A DNA stretch of 15,019 bases from Pseudomonas sp. (GTDB lineage Bacteria; Pseudomonadota; Gammaproteobacteria; Pseudomonadales; Pseudomonadaceae): contig DQAA01000522.1 of NCBI GenBank assembly GCA_003523465.1, positions 2,408 to 17,426 on the forward strand, written 5' to 3'. Under the pieces are notes generated by a model that was not told the DNA's origin, did not search any database, and worked only from the letters and a program-made list of their open reading frames with translations. Shown here one piece after another: positions 7,476 through 15,019 of the stretch. Position numbers and translations under genes: made by a program. The number at the start of each line of letters is the position of its first letter. Position 1 is the stretch's first letter.

Positions 7476-7512
7476 CTGGTTATTTATACAGTGTTTTTGA
7501 TTTTTCTTACAA
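7476..7512 (-). promoter_or_regulatory. recN SOS promoter with LexA box
   Basis: The LexA box CTGGTTATTTATACAG (7476-7491) fits CTG-N10-CAG with an AT-rich centre. On the minus strand a -35 TTGTAA (7512-7507) and a -10 TATAAA (7488-7483) are 18 bp apart, with the -10 inside the LexA box. The recN ATG is 24 bp further on. This is a classic SOS-repressed arrangement. Confidence 0.9.
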
Positions 7513-7597
7513 CGCCTGCTCTTAGTCCGATTCGCTTACAAGTGCCGTGTTTTGATCGCGGACAGTTATGTCGGGTGCACATTGATGTTCAATCACC

Positions 7598-7625
7598 CTT
7601 GAAGCTGCTTTTTGCGACCCCATAT
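7598..7625 (+). promoter_or_regulatory. Sigma-32 heat-shock promoter of grpE
   Basis: A -35 CTTGAAG (7598-7604) and a -10 CCCCATAT (7618-7625) are separated by 13 bp. This is a near-perfect match to the RpoH consensus CTTGAAA/CCCCATNT. The grpE ATG lies 54 bp downstream of the -10, with AGGAG at 7668-7672 as ribosome site. Confidence 0.9.
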
Positions 7626-7679
7626 AGGCCGGCAGATGTGCGAGTCGAGCTCGCCGACGACATTGAGAGGAGAGATTTC

Positions 7680-8246
7680 ATGGCTGATGAGCAGAAGCTG
7701 GACGAACTGAATCCGAACGCCGACAAAGCCGCAGACGCGGGTTCCGAGGATCTCGTTGCGCGCATGCAGGTGCTGGAAGAGCAGGTTGCAGCCGCCCAGG
7801 ACCAGGCTCTGCGTACTGCCGCAGATCTGCAGAACGTACGCCGCCGCGCCGAGCAGGACGTGGAAAAGGCCCACAAATTTGCTCTGGAGAAGTTCGCTGG
7901 CGATCTTCTCCCGGTTATCGACAGCCTGGAGCGTGGCCTGGAGCTGTCCAGCGCGGACGATGAAAGCATCCGTCCGATGCGCGAAGGCATCGAGCTGACC
8001 CTGAAAATGTTCCAGGACACCCTCAAGCGCTACAACCTTGAAGCCATCGATCCGCACGGCGAGCCGTTCAACGCCGAGCAGCACCAGGCAATGGCCTTGC
8101 AGGAAAGCGCCGAGGTCGAGCCGAACAGCGTGCTCAAGGTATTCCAGAAAGGTTATCAACTGAATGGTCGCTTGCTGCGCCCGGCCATGGTTGTGGTCAG
8201 CAAGGCCCCGGCACCGGTTTCGCCTTCCATCGACGAGAAGGCTTGA
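7680..8246 (+). CDS. grpE: Nucleotide exchange factor GrpE
   Basis: GrpE is the co-chaperone that releases ADP from DnaK, resetting its substrate-binding cycle. The 188 residues begin [20 protein letters not shown], a variable acidic head. A long dimerisation helix follows ([40 protein letters not shown]), then [19 protein letters not shown]. The C-terminal beta-domain signature is [11 protein letters not shown] with [20 protein letters not shown]. The ATG at 7680 has a good AGGAG 7 bases upstream; the frame is open far upstream, but the family start is clear. It is first of the grpE-dnaK-dnaJ cluster, under its own sigma-32 promoter. Its TGA stop lies inside the -35 of a second heat-shock promoter for dnaK. 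Confidence 0.97.
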   Translation: MADEQKLDELNPNADKAADAGSEDLVARMQVLEEQVAAAQDQALRTAADLQNVRRRAEQDVEKAHKFALEKFAGDLLPVIDSLERGLELSSADDESIRPMREGIELTLKMFQDTLKRYNLEAIDPHGEPFNAEQHQAMALQESAEVEPNSVLKVFQKGYQLNGRLLRPAMVVVSKAPAPVSPSIDEKA

Positions 8247-8269
8247 AATTAGCCGGATGACCCCCATCT
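8242..8269 (+). promoter_or_regulatory. Second sigma-32 promoter, for dnaK
   Basis: A perfect -35 CTTGAAA (8242-8248) overlaps the last codons and the TGA stop (8244-8246) of grpE. The -10 CCCCATCT (8262-8269) matches CCCCATNT. The spacer is 13 bp, identical to the grpE promoter. dnaK begins 79 bp after the -10. Confidence 0.85.
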
Positions 8270-8292
8270 AGGTGTCAAGCGTTTAAGTGCTA

Positions 8293-8323
8293 CCGCAGTT
8301 GGCAACCACCGCTGCGGCAACCA
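8293..8323 (+). repeat. Hairpin and direct repeat in the dnaK leader
   Basis: CCGCAG (8293-8298) and CTGCGG (8312-8317) can form a 6-bp stem with a 13-base loop. The octamer GGCAACCA occurs twice, at 8301-8308 and 8316-8323. Both lie in the untranslated leader expected from the sigma-32 promoter at 8242. A thermosensor or stability role is possible but not shown. Confidence 0.4.
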
Positions 8324-8348
8324 AATCCAAAGTTTCGGGAGAGTTAAC

Positions 8349-10268
8349 ATGGGCAAAATCATCGGTATCGACCTGGGGACCACCAACTCCTGCGTCTCCA
8401 TTCTGGAAAACGGCAACGTCAAGGTAATCGAGAACGCCGAAGGCGCTCGCACCACGCCGTCGATCATCGCTTACGCCAACGATGGCGAGATCCTGGTTGG
8501 CCAGTCCGCCAAGCGCCAGGCCGTCACCAACCCGCACAACACCCTGTACGCGGTAAAGCGTCTGATCGGTCGTCGCTTCGACGAAGAAGTCGTACAGAAA
8601 GACATCCAGATGGTCCCGTACAAGATCGTCAAGGCTGACAACAGCGACGCCTGGGTCGAAGTCAACGGTCAGAAAATGGCTCCGCCGCAAATCAGCGCCG
8701 AAGTCCTGAAAAAAATGAAGAAAACCGCCGAGGACTATCTTGGCGAAGCAGTGACCGAAGCGGTCATCACCGTTCCTGCTTACTTCAACGACAGCCAGCG
8801 TCAGGCGACCAAGGATGCTGGTCGTATCGCCGGTCTGGACGTCAAGCGGATCATCAACGAGCCAACCGCAGCCGCCCTGGCCTACGGCATGGACAAGGCC
8901 AAAGGCGATCACACTGTCATCGTGTATGACCTGGGTGGCGGTACCTTCGACGTGTCCGTGATCGAAATCGCCGAAGTCGATGGCGAGCACCAGTTCGAAG
9001 TGTTGGCAACCAACGGTGACACTTTCCTTGGTGGTGAAGACTTTGACATTCGTCTGATCGACTACCTCGTCGACGAATTCAAGAAAGAAACCGGCATGAA
9101 CCTGAAGGGCGACCCTCTGGCCATGCAGCGTCTGAAAGAAGCTGCTGAAAAAGCCAAGATCGAGCTGTCCTCCAGCCAGCAGACCGACGTCAACCTGCCG
9201 TACATCACTGCTGATGCTTCCGGTCCGAAGCACCTGAACGTGAAGATCTCCCGTGCCAAGCTGGAATCGCTGGTCGAAGATCTGGTTCAGCGCACCATCG
9301 AGCCATGCCGCATCGCCTTGAAGGACGCTGGTATCGACGTCAGCAAGATCGACGACGTGATCCTGGTTGGCGGTCAGACCCGTATGCCGCTGGTACAGAA
9401 AACCGTTGCCGACTTCTTCGGCAAGGAAGCTCGCAAGGACGTCAACCCGGACGAAGCCGTAGCCATGGGTGCTGCCATCCAGGGTGCTGTTCTGGCTGGT
9501 GACGTGAAGGACGTTCTGCTGCTGGATGTCAGCCCGCTGACCCTGGGTATCGAAACCATGGGTGGCGTGATGACCGCGCTGATCGAGAAGAACACCACCA
9601 TTCCGACCAAGAAGTCGCAGGTGTTCTCGACTGCCGATGACAACCAGAGCGCCGTGACTATTCACGTGCTGCAGGGTGAGCGCAAGCAGGCTGGTCAGAA
9701 CAAGTCCCTGGGCAAGTTCGACCTGGCTGAGATTCCACCTGCTCCACGGGGCGTTCCACAGATCGAAGTGACCTTCGACATCGACGCCAACGGCATCCTG
9801 CACGTAGGTGCGAAGGACAAGGCGACCGGCAAGCAGCAGTCCATCGTGATCAAGGCCAACTCCGGTCTGTCCGAGGAAGAAATCCAGCAGATGGTGCGCG
9901 ACGCTGAAGTCAACGCCGAGGAAGACCGCAAGTTCGAAGAGCTGGCCGGTGCCCGTAACCAGGGTGACGCGCTGGTCCACTCGACTCGCAAAATGGTCGC
10001 CGACGCTGGTGACAAGGTGACCGCTGACGAGAAGACTGCGATCGAAGCCGCTGTTGTTGCCCTGGAAACCGCCGTCAAAGGCGACGACAAGGCTGTCATC
10101 GAGGCGAAGATCGAAGAGCTGTCGAAAGTCTCCGCTCCGGTTGCCCAGAAGATGTACGCCGAGCAGGCCGAGAAGCCGGAAGCTGGTGCCCAGGCTCAGC
10201 AGGCTGACGACGCCAAGCACGACGATGTCGTCGATGCCGAGTTCGAAGAAGTCAAAGACAACAAGTAA
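8349..10268 (+). CDS. dnaK: Chaperone DnaK (Hsp70)
   Basis: DnaK is the ATP-driven Hsp70 chaperone of the cytoplasm. It folds and protects proteins with DnaJ and GrpE, and in many proteobacteria restrains sigma-32. The 639 residues are full length. The nucleotide-binding domain (about 1-385) has the phosphate loop [13 protein letters not shown] near the start, then [30 protein letters not shown] and [14 protein letters not shown]. The interdomain linker is [15 protein letters not shown]. The substrate-binding domain follows with [17 protein letters not shown] and [20 protein letters not shown], then a helical lid and the disordered acidic tail [19 protein letters not shown] lies 7 bases before the ATG. 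Separate heat-shock promoters serve it and grpE. Confidence 0.99.
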   Translation: MGKIIGIDLGTTNSCVSILENGNVKVIENAEGARTTPSIIAYANDGEILVGQSAKRQAVTNPHNTLYAVKRLIGRRFDEEVVQKDIQMVPYKIVKADNSDAWVEVNGQKMAPPQISAEVLKKMKKTAEDYLGEAVTEAVITVPAYFNDSQRQATKDAGRIAGLDVKRIINEPTAAALAYGMDKAKGDHTVIVYDLGGGTFDVSVIEIAEVDGEHQFEVLATNGDTFLGGEDFDIRLIDYLVDEFKKETGMNLKGDPLAMQRLKEAAEKAKIELSSSQQTDVNLPYITADASGPKHLNVKISRAKLESLVEDLVQRTIEPCRIALKDAGIDVSKIDDVILVGGQTRMPLVQKTVADFFGKEARKDVNPDEAVAMGAAIQGAVLAGDVKDVLLLDVSPLTLGIETMGGVMTALIEKNTTIPTKKSQVFSTADDNQSAVTIHVLQGERKQAGQNKSLGKFDLAEIPPAPRGVPQIEVTFDIDANGILHVGAKDKATGKQQSIVIKANSGLSEEEIQQMVRDAEVNAEEDRKFEELAGARNQGDALVHSTRKMVADAGDKVTADEKTAIEAAVVALETAVKGDDKAVIEAKIEELSKVSAPVAQKMYAEQAEKPEAGAQAQQADDAKHDDVVDAEFEEVKDNK

Positions 10269-10288
10269 TTGCTGCTCGTTGTCGGCCG

Positions 10289-10313
10289 GTTGACTGATGT
10301 TTGATGTTGACTG
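10289..10313. repeat. Short direct repeat after dnaK
   Basis: The octamer GTTGACTG occurs at 10289-10296 and 10306-10313, a spacing of 17 bases. It lies 21 bp after the dnaK stop. Function unknown; it may be chance. Confidence 0.3.
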
Positions 10314-10327
10314 GTAGGATGTCGCCG

Positions 10328-10347
10328 CGCGGGGGCTTGCTCCCGCG
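10328..10347. repeat. Single REP-like hairpin between dnaK and dnaJ
   Basis: CGCGGG (10328-10333) and CCCGCG (10342-10347) form a 6-bp GC stem, with GGCTTGCT as loop. The GGGGGCTTGCTCCCGC core resembles another common class of Pseudomonas intergenic REP sequences. It is a solitary copy, unlike the pair at 3410. Confidence 0.6.
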
Positions 10348-10377
10348 TTGGCGTGTCTGGAATACCCGAATTTTTTC

Positions 10378-10402
10378 CAGTACTGGTTTCAAGCCAGTAC
10401 TG
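10378..10402. repeat. Perfect 9-bp inverted repeat upstream of dnaJ
   Basis: CAGTACTGG (10378-10386) and CCAGTACTG (10394-10402) are perfect inverse complements with a 7-base spacer. In RNA the stem can extend by a U-G and a U-A pair. Each arm also contains its own CAGTACTG palindrome. It lies 57 bp before the dnaJ start and has no T-run after it. A further GCGC-TGAT-GCGC hairpin follows at 10411-10422. It could be a processing site, a binding site or an mRNA barrier. Confidence 0.65.
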
Positions 10403-10459
10403 ACGGCACAGCGCTGATGCGCAGAGGTTTGCCGAACGTCCTCAAGAGTGCAAAGAACC

Positions 10460-11584
10460 ATGGCGAAGCGTGACTATTACGAGGTTCTGGGAGTCGAGCG
10501 GGGCGCGAGCGAGGCTGATCTGAAGAAGGCCTATCGCCGCCTGGCGATGAAGCATCACCCGGACCGTAATCCCGACAACAAAGAGTCGGAAGAACTGTTC
10601 AAGGAAGCCAACGAGGCTTACGAAGTACTTTCCGATACCAGCAAGCGTGCGGCATACGATCAGTATGGTCATGCCGGCGTCGATCCGAGCATGGGCGGCG
10701 GCGGTGCCGGCTTCGGTGGTGCCAACTTCTCCGACATCTTCGGTGATGTCTTCAGCGATTTCTTTGGCGGTGGCCGTGGCGGCTCCCGCGGTGGCGCTCA
10801 GCGCGGTAGCGACCTGCGCTACACCCTGGAGCTGAACCTGGAAGAAGCGGTGCGCGGTACTACGGTCAATATCCGTGTGCCGACACTGGTCAACTGCAAA
10901 CCTTGCGATGGATCGGGCGCCAAGAAGGGCTCCTCGGCGGCGACTTGTCCGACTTGCGGTGGCATTGGTCAGGTGCGCATGCAGCAAGGTTTCTTCTCCG
11001 TGCAGCAAACCTGCCCGCGTTGTCAGGGGCAGGGCAAGATCATCACCGATCCATGCGACTCCTGCCATGGCGAAGGCCGCGTCGAAGAGTACAAGACCCT
11101 GTCGGTGAAAGTGCCGGCTGGCGTCGACACTGGCGATCGGATCCGCCTTTCAGGTGAGGGTGAGGCTGGTGCCCAGGGTGGCCCAACCGGCGACCTGTAC
11201 GTGGTGATCAACGTTCGTGAGCACCCGATCTTCCAGCGTGACGGCAAGCATCTGTACTGTGAAGTACCAATCAGCTACACCGACGCGGCGCTGGGTGGAG
11301 AGCTGGAAGTGCCGACGCTCGATGGTCGGGTCATGCTGAAGATTCCGGAAGGTACCCAGACTGGCAAGCAATTCCGCCTGCGGGGCAAAGGTGTAGCTCC
11401 GGTGCGTGGCGGTGGTGCGGGCGACTTGATGTGTCGCGTGGCAGTCGAAACCCCGGTCAATCTGAGTCGTCGCCAGCGCGAGCTGCTCGAAGAGCTGCGG
11501 GCATCGCTGGAAGGTGATAGCTCCCACTCGCCCAAGGCCAGTGGCTGGTTCGAGGGTGTGAAACGCTTCTTCGGCGATCTGTAA
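10460..11584 (+). CDS. dnaJ: Chaperone DnaJ (Hsp40)
   Basis: DnaJ delivers unfolded substrates to DnaK and stimulates its ATPase. The 374 residues have full type I architecture. The J domain has the HPD motif at 33-35 ([10 protein letters not shown]). A Gly/Phe-rich linker follows ([27 protein letters not shown]). The zinc-binding region has four CxxCxGxG repeats from C146 ([24 protein letters not shown], and CDSCHGEG at 199-206). The C-terminal substrate domains include [20 protein letters not shown] and [12 protein letters not shown] chose the ATG at 10460 (MAKRDYYEV) over an in-frame upstream ATG at 10448 because it is the family N-terminus; its ribosome site is weak. The 191-bp gap after dnaK contains several hairpins. 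dapB follows 15 bp after the stop. Confidence 0.98.
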   Translation: MAKRDYYEVLGVERGASEADLKKAYRRLAMKHHPDRNPDNKESEELFKEANEAYEVLSDTSKRAAYDQYGHAGVDPSMGGGGAGFGGANFSDIFGDVFSDFFGGGRGGSRGGAQRGSDLRYTLELNLEEAVRGTTVNIRVPTLVNCKPCDGSGAKKGSSAATCPTCGGIGQVRMQQGFFSVQQTCPRCQGQGKIITDPCDSCHGEGRVEEYKTLSVKVPAGVDTGDRIRLSGEGEAGAQGGPTGDLYVVINVREHPIFQRDGKHLYCEVPISYTDAALGGELEVPTLDGRVMLKIPEGTQTGKQFRLRGKGVAPVRGGGAGDLMCRVAVETPVNLSRRQRELLEELRASLEGDSSHSPKASGWFEGVKRFFGDL

Positions 11585-11596
11585 AGGAAGGAATAA

Positions 11597-12403
<807 letters not shown>

Positions 12404-12421
12404 TTCATCACTCGCTTCATT

Positions 12422-12459
12422 CGGATGCGGGGCGACCTTCAAGGATCGGCCCGCATCCG
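12422..12459 (+). repeat. Long hairpin after dapB
   Basis: CGGATGCGGG (12422-12431) and CCCGCATCCG (12450-12459) form a perfect 10-bp stem. The 18-base interior can pair further. It begins 19 bp after the dapB stop but has no T-run, so it is more likely a 3'-end protecting structure than an intrinsic terminator. Confidence 0.65.
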
Positions 12460-12469
12460 CAGTCTCTCC

Positions 12470-12498
12470 AATGCGCCCTGTCGCATTCCTGTGTTTTT
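12470..12498 (+). terminator. Possible weak dapB terminator
   Basis: AATGCG (12470-12475) and CGCATT (12482-12487) form a 6-bp stem with a CCCTGT loop. A T-run at 12494-12498 begins 7 bases after the stem. The gap makes this a weak terminator candidate. TGTCGC within it (12479-12484) also resembles the half-site reported for pseudomonad ArgR, but without the full pattern. Confidence 0.3.
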
Positions 12499-12533
12499 CA
12501 GGCACATCAGCGGTAGACCAAAAAAGCACTTTT

Positions 12534-12568
12534 CTGTAAGCTACAGCTTTAGTGTGTCCACTAAAAGC
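12534..12568 (+). promoter_or_regulatory. Inverted repeats in the carA leader or promoter
   Basis: CTGTA-AGC-TACAG (12534-12546) is a compact inverted repeat. GCTTTAGTG (12546-12554) and CACTAAA plus GC (12559-12568, one bulged A) form a 9-bp stem with a TGTC loop directly after it. A poor sigma-70 match, TAGACC-17 bp-TAAGCT, lies at 12514-12542. These may be a promoter/operator and the first hairpin of an attenuator; I cannot decide between them. Confidence 0.4.
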
Positions 12569-12588
12569 GCGCAGATAATTCGACGAAG

Positions 12589-12627
12589 AAAGCGGGGTGA
12601 CGTGTCTATACGTCATTCCGCTTTTTT
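12589..12627 (+). terminator. Strong intrinsic terminator (attenuator) ahead of carA
   Basis: AAAGCGGGGTGACGT (12589-12603) pairs with ACGTCATTCCGCTTT (12610-12624). The stem has 15 pairs, two of them G-U, with a 6-base loop, and the T-run extends to 12627. It lies 45 bp before the carA start and 185 bp after dapB. The position suits a carAB attenuator better than a dapB terminator. The 3' arm CGCTTTT (12619-12625) can alternatively pair with AAAAGCG at 12563-12569, which would break the terminator. Confidence 0.85.
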
Positions 12628-12672
12628 GCAACCTGCGATCGCCCCTTCAGGCTTGATTTACGGGAGGTCTTC

Positions 12673-13809
12673 TTGACTAAGCCAGCCATACTCGCCCTTG
12701 CCGATGGCAGCATTTTTCGCGGTGAAGCCATTGGAGCCGACGGTCAGACCGTTGGTGAGGTGGTGTTCAACACCGCAATGACCGGCTATCAGGAAATCCT
12801 GACTGACCCTTCGTACTCGCAACAGATCGTTACCCTGACTTACCCTCATATCGGCAACACCGGTACTACTCCGGAAGACGCTGAGTCCGACCGTGTCTGG
12901 TCAGCTGGCCTGGTCATCCGCGACTTGCCGCTGATTGCCAGCAACTGGCGTAACACCCTTTCCCTGAGCGACTACCTCAAGGCCAACAATGTCGTGGCTA
13001 TCGCGGGTATCGATACCCGCCGCCTGACCCGCATCCTGCGTGAGAAAGGCGCGCAGAACGGCTGCATTCTGGCTGGCGACAACATCAGCGAAGAAGCTGC
13101 CATCGCCGCTGCCCGCGGTTTCCCGGGGCTGAAAGGCATGGACCTGGCCAAGGTGGTCAGTACCAAGGGCACCTATGAGTGGCGTTCCAGCGTCTGGGAA
13201 TTGAAAACCGACAGCCATCCGACCATTGAGGCTGCCGACCTTCCGTACCACGTGGTTGCCTACGACTACGGCGTAAAGCTGAACATCCTGCGCATGCTGG
13301 TCGCTCGTGGCTGCCGCCTGACCGTGGTTCCAGCGCAAACTCCGGCCAGCGAAGTGCTCGCCCTGAATCCTGATGGTGTATTCCTGTCCAACGGCCCTGG
13401 TGATCCGGAGCCTTGCGACTACGCCATCCAGGCGATCAAGGACATCCTCGAAACCGAGATCCCGGTCTTCGGCATTTGCCTCGGCCACCAGCTGCTGGCC
13501 CTGGCCTCCGGCGCCAAGACCGTGAAGATGGGTCATGGTCATCACGGTGCCAACCACCCGGTCCAGGACCTGGACACCGGCGTCGTCATGATCACCAGCC
13601 AGAACCACGGCTTCGCGGTCGATGAGGCCACCCTGCCGGCCAATGTTCGCGCCATCCACAAGTCGCTGTTCGACGGTACCCTGCAGGGTATCGAACGTAC
13701 CGACAAGAGCGCCTTCAGCTTCCAGGGCCACCCTGAAGCCAGCCCCGGCCCGACCGATGTCGCGCCGCTGTTCGATCGCTTCATCGATGCCATGGCCAAG
13801 CGCCGCTAA
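12673..13809 (+). CDS. carA: Carbamoyl-phosphate synthase small (glutamine amidotransferase) subunit
   Basis: CarA hydrolyses glutamine and channels ammonia to CarB, which makes carbamoyl phosphate for arginine and pyrimidines. The 378 residues start at a TTG codon (12673), 5 bases after GGGAGG (12662-12667). The first residues, read [20 protein letters not shown], are the family N-terminus, and no suitable ATG exists nearby. The N-terminal domain contains [36 protein letters not shown] and [19 protein letters not shown]. The class I glutaminase domain has the nucleophile Cys269 in [14 protein letters not shown], with [11 protein letters not shown] and [11 protein letters not shown] supplying the oxyanion region and the catalytic His/Glu. 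A leader with a strong terminator precedes it, so attenuation is likely. carB follows 106 bp later. Confidence 0.98.
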   Translation: MTKPAILALADGSIFRGEAIGADGQTVGEVVFNTAMTGYQEILTDPSYSQQIVTLTYPHIGNTGTTPEDAESDRVWSAGLVIRDLPLIASNWRNTLSLSDYLKANNVVAIAGIDTRRLTRILREKGAQNGCILAGDNISEEAAIAAARGFPGLKGMDLAKVVSTKGTYEWRSSVWELKTDSHPTIEAADLPYHVVAYDYGVKLNILRMLVARGCRLTVVPAQTPASEVLALNPDGVFLSNGPGDPEPCDYAIQAIKDILETEIPVFGICLGHQLLALASGAKTVKMGHGHHGANHPVQDLDTGVVMITSQNHGFAVDEATLPANVRAIHKSLFDGTLQGIERTDKSAFSFQGHPEASPGPTDVAPLFDRFIDAMAKRR

Positions 13810-13828
13810 GCATCCCTGCGAGAAGGCC

Positions 13829-13852
13829 CTGAGCCGGCGATGTCCGGTTCAG
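13829..13852 (+). repeat. carA-carB intercistronic hairpin
   Basis: CTGAGCCGG (13829-13837) pairs with CCGGTTCAG (13844-13852), nine pairs including one G-U, with a CGATGT loop. It lies in the 106-bp gap between carA and carB. No T-run follows, so read-through into carB is expected; it may set the carA:carB ratio or mRNA stability. Confidence 0.55.
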
Positions 13853-13915
13853 CAGCGCCTGACCAAGATTGTTCAAGACGGCTTGCCGACTGACCTGCGG
13901 ATTTGAGTGACAACC

Positions 13916-15019
<1,104 letters not shown>

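Noticed and set aside
8283..10220. A 645-codon open frame on the strand opposite dnaK
   Set aside because: Long antisense frames opposite hsp70 genes are a known by-product of their GC-rich codon pattern. The translation is low-complexity, has no family motifs, and lies wholly over a certain dnaK.
12534..12546. CTGTA-AGC-TACAG as a LexA site
   Set aside because: The CTG and CAG are 7 bases apart rather than the 10 required, so it is not an SOS box.
12425..12676. The whole 83-codon frame between dapB and carA as a conventional gene
   Set aside because: It begins without a ribosome site inside a hairpin and runs through a terminator. Only its Arg-rich portion is worth considering, as a possible leader peptide.

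Overview
The window is a conserved housekeeping segment of a Pseudomonas chromosome, most likely from the P. fluorescens group. Three things point there. The gene order lldD-lldP-lldR-smpB-ratA-bamE-fur-recN-grpE-dnaK-dnaJ-dapB-carA-carB matches, as I remember them, the P. aeruginosa and P. putida loci. The protein sequences are pseudomonad-like. An intergenic REP-type repeat pair carries the GTGGGAGCC...GTTGCC core typical of fluorescent pseudomonads. Every gene is recognisable. I saw no prophage, insertion sequence, CRISPR array, tRNA or rRNA, and no undescribed multi-gene system. The points of interest are regulatory sequence and small departures from the usual locus.

Layout. Positions 1-2362 (minus strand) hold lldP and the start of lldD, for L-lactate uptake and oxidation. 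They are divergent from lldR (2618-3385, plus), and a perfect 17-bp FadR/LldR-type operator lies between them. A REPIN-like inverted repeat pair fills the convergent gap between lldR and smpB. smpB (minus) and ratA (plus) diverge; smpB has a consensus -10 box so close to its start that its mRNA may be almost leaderless. ratA and bamE converge on a bidirectional terminator, and rnfH, which usually follows ratA, is absent. bamE and fur diverge. fur and recN converge on a second bidirectional terminator. recN (minus) has a LexA box over its -10.

From 7596 onward everything reads on the plus strand. grpE has a near-consensus sigma-32 promoter. dnaK has a second sigma-32 promoter whose -35 overlaps the grpE stop codon. 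dnaJ follows after a 191-bp spacer containing REP-like and other inverted repeats. dapB follows dnaJ by 15 bp. carA has a TTG start and is preceded by a leader with a strong intrinsic terminator, probably an attenuator. carB starts 106 bp after carA and runs off the window.

How the genes work together. LldP imports lactate, LldD oxidises it to pyruvate, and LldR probably gates both. SmpB (trans-translation), GrpE/DnaK/DnaJ (protein folding) and BamE (outer-membrane protein assembly) are quality-control functions. Fur governs iron homeostasis and RecN serves double-strand break repair under SOS control. DapB makes a lysine and cell-wall precursor, and CarAB makes carbamoyl phosphate for arginine and pyrimidines.
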